Source of the DNA: Nomia melanderi
Taxonomy: Eukaryota; Arthropoda; Insecta; Hymenoptera; Halictidae
Reading direction: 5' to 3'
Length of the DNA: 64,000 nucleotides
Assembly (NCBI RefSeq): GCF_051020985.1
Contig: NW_027475348.1
Coordinates: forward strand, 1 to 64,000
Positions 54,778 through 63,516 of the stretch are shown piece by piece. Both the position numbers and the translations under genes were made by a program. A model generated the notes under the pieces. The model saw only the letters and a program-made list of their open reading frames with translations. It did no database searches and had not been told where the DNA came from. How positions within the stretch are numbered: position 1 is the stretch's first letter; each line of letters opens with the position of its first letter.

Positions 54778-56984
54778 AGAGGCGATCTGGATGTGTGTCA
54801 TGAGAGTACACTTTGGTCTTAGCCATAAGGCCGAGAAGCGATCTGTATTTGGGTTATTCGAGTACACAGTGATGTTAGCCATAAAGCCGGTAAGCGATCT
54901 GGATTAGTGTTATGCGAAAACACTTTGCTCTTAGCCGTAAGGCCGAGAAGCAATCTGGATATGGATTATGTGAGGAAACTTTCATCTTAGCCGTAAGGCC
55001 GAGAAGCGATCTGGATTTGGGTTATGCGGGTGCACTTGATCTTAGCCATACGGCCGAGCAGCGATCTGGATTAGGGTTATTCGTGTACACTTTGATCTTG
55101 GCCATAAGGCCCAGAAGCGTTCTGGATGTGTGTTATGCGAATACACTTTGCTCTTAGCCATAAGGCCGAGAAGCGATCTGGATGCGTTTTATGCGTGTAC
55201 GCTTTCATCTTAGTTATAAGGCCGAGAAGCGATGTGGATTCGGGTTATTCGGGTAAACTTTGATCTTAGCCATAAGCCCGTGAAGCGTTCTGTATGTGTG
55301 TTATTCCGGTACACTATTACCTTAGCCATAATGCCGAGAAGCGATCTGGATTTGGGTTAATCGAGTACACTTTGATCTTTGCCATATGGCCGAGAAGCGA
55401 TCTGGATTTGGGTTATTCGCGTACACTTTGATCTTAGCCATAAGCCCGTAAAGCGTTCTGGATGTTTGTTATGCGAGTACACTTTGATCTTAGCCATAAG
55501 CCCGTGAAGCGTTCTGTATGTGTGTTATTCGAGTACACTATTACCTTAGCCATAAGGCCGAGAAGCGTCCTGGATTAGGGTTATGCGAGTACACTTTGCT
55601 CTTAGCCATACGGCAGAGCAGCGATCTGAATGTGTGTTGGGCGAGTACACTTTGATCTTAGCCATAAGGCGGAGCAGCGATCTGGATGTGTGTTATGCGA
55701 GTACAGTTTGATGTTAGCCATAAGGGCGAGAAGTGATCTGGATGTGTGTTATGCTAGTACGCTCTTATCTTAGCCATACGGCCGAGAAGCGATCTGGATT
55801 TGGGTTATTCGAGTACACTTTGAACTTCGCCATAAGGCTGAGAAGCGATCTGGATGTGTGTCATGCGAGTATACTTTGATCTTAGGCATGAGGCCGAGAA
55901 TCGATATGGATGTTTGTTATGCGAGTACAATCTGATCTTATCCGTAAGGCCGAGAATCGATCTGGATGTTTGTCGTGTGAGTACACTTTGATCTTACCCA
56001 TAAGGCCGAGAAGCGATCTGGATGTGTGTTATGCGATTACACTTTGATCTTAGCCATACGGCCGAGAAAGGATCTGGATATGTGTTATGCGAGTATACTT
56101 TGACCTTAGCCATAAACCAGTGAAGCGATCTGGATGTCTGTTATGCGAGTACACTTTGTACTTAGCCATAAGGCCGAGAAGCGATGTGAATGTGTGTTAT
56201 GCGAGTACACTTTGTTCTTAGTCATAAGGCCGAGAAGTGATCTGCAGGTGTGTTATGCGAGTACACTTTGATCTTACCCATAAGGCAGAGCAGCGATTTG
56301 GATATGGGTTAATCGACTACCCTTTGATCTTTTCTATAAGGCCGAGAAGCGATCTGGATGTGTGTCATGTGAGTACACTTTGATGTTAGGCATAAGGCCG
56401 GGGAGCGATCTGGATTTGGGTCATTCGAGTACACTTTGATCCTAGCCATAAGGCGGAGAAGCGATCTGGTTGTGTGTTATGCAAGTACACTTTGATCTTA
56501 CCCATAAGGCAGTGCAGCGATTTGGATATGGGTAAATCGAATCCACTTTGATCTTATTCATGAGTCCGTGAAGCGATCTGGATGTGTGTAATGCGAGTAC
56601 ACTTTGATCTTACCCATAAGGCCGAGCAGCGATTTGGATATGGGTTAATCGACTACACTTTGATCTTTTCCATAAGGCCGAGAAGCGATCTGGATGTGTG
56701 TCATGTGAGTACACTTTGATCTTACCCATAAGGCCGAGAAGGGATCTGGATGTGTGTTATGCGATTACACTTTGATCTTAGCCATACAGCCGAGAACCGA
56801 TCTGGATTTGTTTTATGCGAGTATACTTTGACCTTAGCCATAAACCAGTGAAGCGATCTGGATGTGTGTTATGCGAGTACACTTTGATCTTAGCCATAAG
56901 GCCGAGAAGCGATCTCGATGTGGTTTATACGAGTACATTTTTGTCTTAGCCATAAGGCCGAGAAGCGATCTGTATGTGTGTTAT
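54778..56984 (-). repeat. Tandem array of the U2-derived 56-bp repeat (- strand)
   Basis: About 40 copies of the same unit on the - strand; unit starts run from 56969 down to 54786, which is 39 periods of 56 bp. On the + strand the common form is AGTACACTTTGATCTTAGCC, then ATAAGGCCGAGAAGCGATCT. The last unit at the left edge is cut about 10 nt into the U2-like part and joins AT-rich DNA. Both spacer forms (ACACACATCC and ACCCAAATCC) occur. Copies differ by scattered substitutions and small losses. The region has open frames of 60-80 codons that follow the repeat and are not genes. Confidence 0.9.
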
Positions 56985-57056
56985 AAGGCGTTTATTTCAG
57001 AACATGTTCCCCCGGCCTTACATGCTTCGGCCGGGGTGGATACATAGTAGCGCCTT
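56985..57056 (-). other. GC-rich nested hairpin with AATAAA at the edge of the U2-like array
   Basis: An inner stem CCCCGGCC (57010-57017) pairs with GGCCGGGG (57029-57036) across an 11-nt loop. An outer stem AAGGCG (56985-56990) pairs with CGCCTT (57051-57056). A 10-bp palindrome GAACATGTTC sits at 57000-57009. On the - strand the segment reads GGCCGGGGGAACATG, then TTCTGAAATAAACGCC. It then runs directly into the U2-like unit spacer (TTATAACACACATACAG). AATAAA is a polyadenylation hexamer, so this could be the 3' end of a retroelement or transcript abutting the array. I do not recognise the element. Confidence 0.55.
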
Positions 57057-57270
57057 TATGGCGATGGCTAATTAATATATTAATTTTAGTTATGATAAAA
57101 GTTATCTAGAACCGCCTAGTTGCGGCCTTGGCTATATCGCATATAGATACATACAAGTAGATAGCTGAGTAGGCAAATAAACATAAATTAAAATAAAAGA
57201 ATACGTTAAAATAATAAATAAATAAATAGATACATATAGATTAAGATTAGCGAATACAATAGAAATAACA

Positions 57271-57305
<35 letters not shown>

Positions 57306-57701
57306 AAAGAAAGATAAAAAATGATAAATAAATAAGATCGAGGAATAGGTATGTACACTCTGGGTTGAGTATGTACACAAATTATAATTCCTTAGCCAGT
57401 TTCCGGTCATTAAGATGCCCGAGCCTTCGCCGTAGAAACTAACGCAAAGCAGAATAATATAACTTAAAGAAATAATGCAAAAACAAGACAAAAATAAAAA
57501 GAAAAGTATTAATACATAAATTAAGTAGTCACAAAATATATTATAAAATATAAATAAATATATACGATTCGCAAACTTTTAGTGACAATATTTTGGTTAA
57601 ACTGGGGCGCATGCGCGTTAGTGCAGGTTCATATAGATGGTAAGCAGCGTGTTGCAGCAGGCGATAGGAGTGAGCCAGGTTTAAAACCAAAACACATAAG
57701 T
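57057..57701. other. AT-rich low-copy-looking spacer with scattered AAAT tracts
   Basis: No gene is recognisable. A 16-bp palindrome AATTAATATATTAATT lies at 57070-57085. Short AAAT tracts lie at 57214-57232 and 57272-57304. TATGTACAC occurs twice at about 57350 and 57369. 57600-57680 has a more balanced base composition (GGGGCGCATGCGCG, then GCAGCGTGTTGCAGCAGGCG) and could be a remnant of a mobile element, but I could not assign it. A 119-codon - strand frame here is Ile/Phe/Tyr-rich and driven by the AT tracts. Confidence 0.5.
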
Positions 57702-58020
<319 letters not shown>

Positions 58021-58244
58021 ATGACTAAATGACTAAATGACTAAATGACTAAATGACTAAATGACTAAATGACTAAATGACTAAATGACTAAATGACTAA
58101 ATGACTAAATGACTAAATGACTAAATGACTAAATGACTAAATGACTAAATGACTAAATGACTAAATGACTAAATGACTAAATGACTAAATGACTAAATGA
58201 CTAAATGACTAAATGACTAAATGACTAAATGACTAAATGACTAA
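58021..58244 (+). repeat. 28 copies of ATGACTAA
   Basis: An uninterrupted array of the octamer ATGACTAA, exactly 28 units by coordinate count, with no visible substitution. It lies between the tetramer tract and the ATGAATAG array, from which it differs by two bases per unit. Confidence 0.95.
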
Positions 58245-59052
58245 ATGAATAGATGAATAGATGAATAGATGAATAGATGAATAGATGAATAGATGAATAG
58301 ATGAATAGATGAATAGATGAATAGATGAATAGATGAATAGATGAATAGATGAATAGATGAATAGATGAATAGATGAATAGATGAATAGATGAATAGATGA
58401 ATAGATGAATAGATGAATAGATGAATAGATGAATAGATGAATAGATGAATAGATGAATAGATGAATAGATGAATAGATGAATAGATGAATAGATGAATAG
58501 ATGAATAGATGAATAGATGAATAGATGAATAGATGAATAGATGAATAGATGAAAAGATGAATAGATGAATAGATGAAAAGATGAAAAGATGAATAGATGA
58601 ATAGATGAATAGATGAATAGATGAATAGATGAATAGATGAATAGATGAATAGATGAATAGATGAATAGATGAATAGATGAATAGATGAATAGATGAATAG
58701 ATGAATAGATGAATAGATGAATAGATGAAAAGATGAATAGATGAATAGATGAATAGATGAATAGATGAATAGATGAATAGATGAATAGATGAAAAGATGA
58801 ATAGATGAATAGATGAAAAGATGAATAGATGAATAGATGAATAGATGAAAAGATGAAAAGATGAATAGATGAATAGATGAATAGATGAATAGATGAATAG
58901 ATGAATAGATGAATAGATGAATAGATGAATAGATGAATAGATGAATAGATGAATAGATGAATAGATGAATAGATGAATAGATGAATAGATGAATAGATGA
59001 ATAGATGAATAGATGAATAGATGAATAGATGAATAGATGAATAGATGAATAG
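58245..59052 (+). repeat. 101 copies of ATGAATAG
   Basis: A continuous array of the octamer ATGAATAG, 101 units by coordinate count. About eight units read ATGAAAAG, all between roughly 58549 and 58860. On the - strand this opens frames of about 300 codons with an eight-residue period (Ser-Ile-His-Leu-Phe-Ile-Tyr-Ser). These are artefacts of a stop-free 8-bp repeat and not a protein. Confidence 0.95.
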
Positions 59053-59440
59053 ATGAATAAATGAATAAATGAATAAATGAATAAATGAATAAATGAATAA
59101 ATGAATAAATGAATAAATAGATATATAGTTAAATAAATAGACAAATAAATAAATAAATAAATAAATAAATAAATAGATAGTTAAATAAATAGACAAATAA
59201 ATAAATAAATACATAAATAAATAAATAGATAGTTAAATAAATAGACAAATACATAAATAAATAAATAAATAAATAAATAGATAGTTAAATAAATAGACAA
59301 ATAAATAAATAAATAAATAGATACATAAATAAAGAAATATATAAATAGCTAAAACAATGGACAAATAGGTGGATAAATAAATATGTAAATAGTTAAAACA
59401 ATAAATAAGTAAATAATAATAAATAGATAAATAAATTGGC
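59053..59440 (+). repeat. ATGAATAA octamers and a 52-bp AAAT-rich minisatellite
   Basis: Eight ATGAATAA units (59053-59116) are followed by AAAT-rich DNA. There TAGTTAAATAAATAGACAAA recurs at 59126, 59178, 59230 and 59282, a 52-bp period with four copies. A looser AAAT-rich stretch runs to about 59440, where the repeat meets the probable 3' end of the retrotransposon. Confidence 0.88.
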
Positions 59441-59900
59441 AAACACCTGGCTGTTACAGCTGTGGAAAGATAACTGTGCCATAATATGAAATGAATAGAA
59501 AGAGTACGAAAGTTGATAGATTAAAAAGAACCAGTGTCCCATCACTAGTAAAATAAGAAAACTAAAGATTGATAAAAAGCGGTTAAGTAATGTCAAAAGT
59601 CGATAAATAAAACAGAAGAAAAGTAGTAGTTTAATTAAAACAAATAATAATAGATAGCACAAAAAAGAGAGAAGCAAGAATTAAAATAGATAGTTAAAAG
59701 ATTAAGAGGGATAGTTGAAAATATTAAAAGCAAAGTGCATAAGTATAGGTTGTTAGTTAAAATTCCATAGTTATTAAAATAATAAAATATAGCGCACAGA
59801 CACTTGGTTAATGGTTAGGTATCAACTTTTGTACTTACCCTATCGCTGCCTCCGTCTGCTGCTCCTCTACCTAAGTCGGGGGAGTTGACCCCCGCAGTTC
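59441..59900 (-). other. Probable 3' untranslated region of the retrotransposon
   Basis: Non-repetitive, AT-rich DNA between the last stop codon of the retrotransposon (59901-59903) and the AAAT tract. On the - strand it begins with a hairpin, CGGGGGTCAACTCCCCCG (59877-59894), just after the stop. It ends near CAGCTGTAACAGCCAGG. Position and lack of repetition support a 3' UTR, but no family match could be made. The exact 3' end could lie anywhere between about 59440 and 59800. No open frame of note. Confidence 0.5.
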
Positions 59901-60176
59901 TTAAATGGGTCGGCCTGGATCAGGGGCCGGGACATCCTCAGTGAGGGCCTCGCGATACTGGCGAACTCCCGAGACGTGCTCCACGTAGATATCCCGGCTC
60001 CACCGGACAATATCCGACACAATGAGCCGGCGCATCAGAGATGCGTACCGATTACCGATACGCAAAATCTTCAACACCGACTCATTGGCCGGATCCCAGG
60101 AGCCGAGGGCACCGACGACGATCGCGGAGACCGCCACCCGATAACCGCGCCCTCCGAGAACGTCGGCCAGGGGCTT
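59901..60176 (-). pseudogene. Retrotransposon pol, C-terminal tail (after an in-frame stop)
   Basis: This stretch continues the endonuclease piece in the same frame after the TAA at 60177-60179 and runs to a TAA at 59901-59903. It reads KPLADVLGG, then VVGALGSWDPANES, then RRLIVSDIVRWSRDIYVEH and ends PDPGRPI. The block around GALGSWDPAN and the RWSRDIYVEH helix is the conserved end of R2-like proteins, following the endonuclease. An internal GTG or ATG is not the real start; the piece belongs to the upstream polyprotein. Confidence 0.88.
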
Positions 60177-60179
60177 TTA
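60177..60179 (-). other. In-frame TAA stop in the endonuclease region
   Basis: On the - strand the codons read AAG TAA AAG CCC. R2-like proteins have a conserved Lys-Tyr at this place (K-Y-x-P-L), so a Tyr codon (TAC or TAT) probably became TAA by one substitution. Frame is kept on both sides. Confidence 0.85.
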
Positions 60180-61028
60180 CTTCTGTATCTTTCGCGCCCT
60201 GGCCTCCTCGAATGAAATATATTCGTTCTCGAAGGGCACGGTAACATCGACGATGACGATGCTCCTTGAGGGCTCGTGCCTGACAACGATGTCACGCCTA
60301 AGAGCCCCCAGATCCCCGTCGATGCCCTCGACCGTCCGGTTAACCCTTAATTCCCCTGGGAGCCGGCAGGCCTTAGCGATGCGGGAAACCACCGCATCGT
60401 GGCGAAGTTGCCAGGCCGCCGAATGCAGACGACAGTGGCAAAGGACGTGGGGAAGGGATTCGAGCTCCGCCCCACAGCGCCGACAACGCTTATCACCCTC
60501 ACCCCAGCGTCTTGCCCCGTTAAGAGGCAAGACGTCAAGGCGAGCTCGGTGAATGAAGCGCCAATCGGCGAAGCGGGTGAAGTTGCCGCCGCGGAGGAAG
60601 TGGTTTGAAGCACCACTCCGCGACGACACCCCGAATACCTTCCCCTGGTCCTTCTTACGCCGAAGGCGTTGGTGGTAATATTCTACCACTGCCATCCGCA
60701 ATCGGCGAATCATCTGGACCCTCGCCACGGGCGGGACAATGGTCTCCCGATCGCGAGAACCACTGAGCGTAATCGCGAGCTCAGATCTCTCCTCGCTCCA
60801 CTGCCAACGCAATCCGAGCAGGTCCCGACTCCTGCGTGCCGCGTTCCGTGCCCTCGACCACAGCGAAGAAATGTTCCCCCCGTCCCTGGCGAAGTACCCC
60901 TTCAGCGAACCAGAGTGGTACTCGGCCAGGTCATTGTTCGACGGGTTGGTATGGCCGATTTTCCTGGCTACAGCCTCGCGCAGCGAGTTCCAGTTCAACT
61001 CCCTGACCACCGCATCATCCGCCGTCAA
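60180..61028 (-). pseudogene. Retrotransposon pol: linker, CCHC knuckle and restriction-like endonuclease
   Basis: An open stretch of 283 codons. The first half is an Arg-rich linker. A zinc knuckle follows at about residues 182-199 (C182, C185, H194, C199; C-x2-C-x8-H-x4-C). The endonuclease then shows an RRD at 244-246 where R2 proteins usually have RPD or KPD. IVIVDVTVPFE (257-267, D261) and the RARK helix near 277 follow. In R2 this nuclease nicks the target DNA to prime reverse transcription. The catalytic Asp pair appears kept, but the usual Pro is Arg. A frameshift cuts the piece off from upstream, and a stop follows it. Confidence 0.88.
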
Positions 61029-61345
61029 AAGACGGAACGTTCTTGTGAACGTTCATTCAGGACGTCGGCCATGTCAGCAAGCGGAAGCAGTCCATATCCC
61101 CCCCTACTGGGTGGGAGGTAGACTACTTCCGCGCTGGCCCGCTGCGGGAGGTTGAGCCAGGACTTGGCCATACGTCGAATCTCTTTGTCGACAGTAATTA
61201 AGGGACGTTTCTCCGCGTGGGCTCCCCGCAGGTAGAAGTCGAGGCGTGGCAGTATAAAAGCTGCCACGGTCTCGGCCTTCTGCCACGGGGCCAAGAGGGA
61301 ACGGTCGACGGCCTGCAGGTCCTGGACCAGCTCTTCGATCGTCAA
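61025..61345 (-). pseudogene. Retrotransposon pol: region C-terminal to the reverse transcriptase (thumb/linker)
   Basis: 106 codons reading TIEELVQDLQAVDRS, then LLAPWQKAETVAAFILPRLD, then YLPPSRGGYGLLPLADMADV. The LAPWQK...FILPRL pattern follows the RT core in R2/NeSL-like proteins. The true frame extends upstream past the TAA at 61355-61357. It shifts out again at about 61040-61062, where the expected continuation (FRLLTADD) lies in another frame. The nominal start codon is not meaningful. Confidence 0.85.
61036..61062 (-). other. Frameshift between the RT-thumb and endonuclease pieces
   Basis: The frame carrying LADMADVLNE ends at a TGA shortly after. The next conserved stretch (FRLLTADD, VRELNWNSL) is in a different frame. 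The break falls within an AACGTT-AC-AAG-AACGTT inverted/direct repeat, which may have promoted an indel. Confidence 0.75.
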
Positions 61346-61354
61346 CAGTGGGGT

Positions 61355-61357
61355 TTA
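61355..61357 (-). other. In-frame TAA stop after the RT core
   Basis: In the frame that carries YEHLGVPTRFQVR upstream and TPLLTIEELVQDL downstream, the codon between is TAA. A Gln is usual here in related proteins (VRQTP), so CAA to TAA is the simplest change. Confidence 0.82.
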
Positions 61358-61439
61358 ACGGACCTGAAACCTTGTGGGAACGCCCAGGTGTTCGTAGGTC
61401 TTACCGGCTGCCAGGGCGCGCATTTCCTGACCCTGGATG

Positions 61440-61480
61440 GTGAAGCGAGTGGACGGATCTCGCGCGGCCCCCTACCACGA
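61440..61480 (-). other. Frameshift just after RT motif D
   Basis: Upstream, KCATLHHRGRG is in one frame. Downstream, STRFTIQGQEMRALAAGKTY is in another. The switch must fall in this roughly 40-bp interval, but the exact base cannot be placed by eye. Confidence 0.75.
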
Positions 61481-62114
61481 TGGTGGAGGGTCGCGCATTT
61501 TGCGGGATTAAACTGCAATCCGATGCCACTCGCCGCAGCACCCACTGCCTTTAGCAGCGTTTCCATACCCTCCGGGGTGTCGGCGATCAACGCGAGATCG
61601 TCCGCGTACGCCAGGACACTGTGCCGATGGCCGTGCAGCGTGTAACCCGCCGAGGTCCCAGTAGCTGCGCGCAGCACCGGTTCCAGGGCGAGGTTAAACG
61701 CCACAGGGCTCATCAGACAGCCCTGGCGCACCCCGGAGAGGATCGGAACGGGGTCGGTAAACCCGTCGGCTTTCAGCACCCGTGTGGTGCAACCGTGGTA
61801 CATACTCTTCAGAATATTCTGAAGAGTAGAGGGAACCCCGGCCTCCACGAAGGATTGGTAGATGGAGGCGTGGGGGACCGAGCCGAACGCGTTCGCCAGG
61901 TCCAACCACGCCACCACTGCCTGACGCCGCCACCTGCGAGCGTCTGTAAGGGCCCCCTGCAGCACGAAGTTATGTTCATAACACCCCTCGTACGGCAAGA
62001 AGCCCTTTTGCGCGGGACTTAGGCGCTTGTTCTGGACCGACCACGCGACGAGACGGTCAGCCAGAACAGCGGCGGAGAGCTTCGGGGTCGTGTCAGATAT
62101 GGCCAGCGGTCGCC

Positions 62115-62122
62115 AGTTTTGA
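62115..62122 (-). other. Frameshift in an A4 run inside the RT fingers
   Basis: On the - strand, KKGDSHDLS is followed by CAAAACTGG. With one A fewer the conserved NWRPLAISD follows in frame. The + strand TTTT at 62117-62120 is therefore the likely site of a one-base insertion, or of a consensus error in a short homopolymer. Confidence 0.82.
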
Positions 62123-63181
62123 CAGGTCGTGGCTATCGCCCTTTTTGTGCACAAGCACAGTGTTGGAAATTTTCCAACACGAGGGGACCGACTCCAGACG
62201 AAGACACAAATTGAACAATGAGGTCAGCAAATGTGACCCCGGATCTGCCCTTTTTAGATCATTGTAAGTTAGACCGTCGGGACCGGGCGCAGAGTTTGTC
62301 ATACGCCTGATCCGACGATCTACCTCACTCATTTTTAAGAGCTTCACCAAGGCCACATTGCTGGCCTCGTCTGGAGCCTCGATGGAAGGCGGGGGAGGCC
62401 TAGCTCCCAGGTTCCCCGTCGGTAAGTACATGTTGAGAAAGTACTCATGTACCCTGTCCTTAGGCACTTTGCAGTGCAAGGACGGGCCCATGAGCACCTC
62501 CTGAACAGCACGCCGGCGGTTCTGCCTGAAGAGCCGTTGTATCCGCGTAGCCTCCCTTACCTGGTCTCCCCGCGTTGGTCCACCTGCCAACACAGGACGA
62601 TCGCGGTGACCGTTCGAACCGCGAGCCGCTTGGTCGCCCGACACGCCCCTAGCTCTCGCAAGCCGTTGGGGCCTATCCGTCCCGCCCCCTCTCGTGGTCG
62701 GTCCCCCGACTCTGAAGCCCTGCAGGTATGCTGCGATTTCCCTCGCAACATCCTCCAGCTGCTCCAGGGAGCCAGCGTTCTGCGCAATGCCGATCAGCAA
62801 CTCTCTCTCCGAAGGAAACGCTTCCCCAACCAAAGGCCGGATGGCGCCCCTTCTTCGAGAGGAATGCCCGGATGCCGCAGGACGCCTGGGCTCACGAGGT
62901 CCCGAGGCACGCGAGGGTGCGGTCGTTCTGCGACTTCTCGCAGGTGCGGTCGCCTCCGTCGCGGAGGCAGGAGCACCCCTCACGGTTACATCAACGGTGA
63001 CGGGCCTCCGATTATCCCTCCCCGCGCGATTTAAAACTACCCCTTCCCGCAAAGTAAAAAGGGAGCCGGGGGCACTACGTGGGACACTCGGGAGTAGCGA
63101 AAGGCTAAACGATGTTACGCTACTCACCGAGGGCGCCCCGGAGCACCCTGCTCCAGGCCGATGCGCGTTATTGTGCGCGGC

Positions 63182-63214
63182 GCTGTTGTTGTTGTTGCTG
63201 CTGCTGCTGCTGCC
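63182..63214 (-). repeat. AGC/AAC trinucleotide run in the retrotransposon N-terminal region
   Basis: Five AGC codons followed by four AAC codons on the - strand give a Ser5-Asn4 stretch in a low-complexity part of the protein. Read on the + strand it is a CTG/TTG run. It is a typical slippage site with no expected function. Confidence 0.9.
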
Positions 63215-63516
63215 CGGTGCCGGCCGGGCGGGGGACTTTTCTCGCGGTGGTAGAGGAGGCGTCGTCGTCCTCTTCTCTGGCGGCAGCGGCTGCGCCTCCT
63301 CTTCGGACGACGAGCTCGACAACAGGATCCCGCGGTGGTGGCGTCGGCGGGATCCAGCGGCGATTCGCCACGGCTCCGGTGATGATTCCGGGGTTGCGGC
63401 TGCCCCGGCCGACTGTGGCACCTCCACCTCTTCGATGGGTGGGAGGAGCGGGGCCGCTGGAGATGGTGGTAGCGGCCTGGCTACCATCGCTCCTCCTACA
63501 ATAGGCAGGGGGGTCA

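Larger units (their letters stand above)
61342..62154 (-). pseudogene. Retrotransposon pol: reverse transcriptase palm
   Basis: About 270 codons, the catalytic part of the RT. NWRPLAISDT is at 13-22 (fingers) and GFLPYEGCYEHNFVLQ at 51-66. Motif A LDLANAF is at 84-90 with D85, GVRQGCLMSP (motif B) at 141-150, YADD (motif C) at 183-186 (61597-61608), and LQFNPAKCATLH (motif D region) at 213-224. These residues catalyse cDNA synthesis primed from nicked target DNA. All three catalytic Asp are present. The last ~40 codons are out of frame: the family block after motif D (FTIQGQEMRAL, then YEHLGVPT) lies in another frame from about 61450 on. Confidence 0.93.

Noticed and set aside
51931..56984. 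Functional U2 snRNA genes
   Set aside because: Only about 36 nt of U2 is present per 56-bp unit; the branch-site pairing element, Sm site and later stem-loops are absent.
54778..56984. CRISPR array
   Set aside because: Units are contiguous 56-bp tandem repeats with no unique spacers, in eukaryotic repeat DNA without cas genes.
54912..57047. Short frames within the U2-like - array
   Set aside because: Periodic with the 56-bp unit and not conserved between units.
58225..59214. Open frames of 303 and 329 codons with an eight-residue period
   Set aside because: Direct translation of the ATGAATAG octamer array, with no start context or complexity expected of a protein.
59441..59900. 28S rDNA target site beside the R2-like element
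   Set aside because: No rRNA-like sequence is present downstream of the element; the flank is AT-rich and then TTTA repeats.
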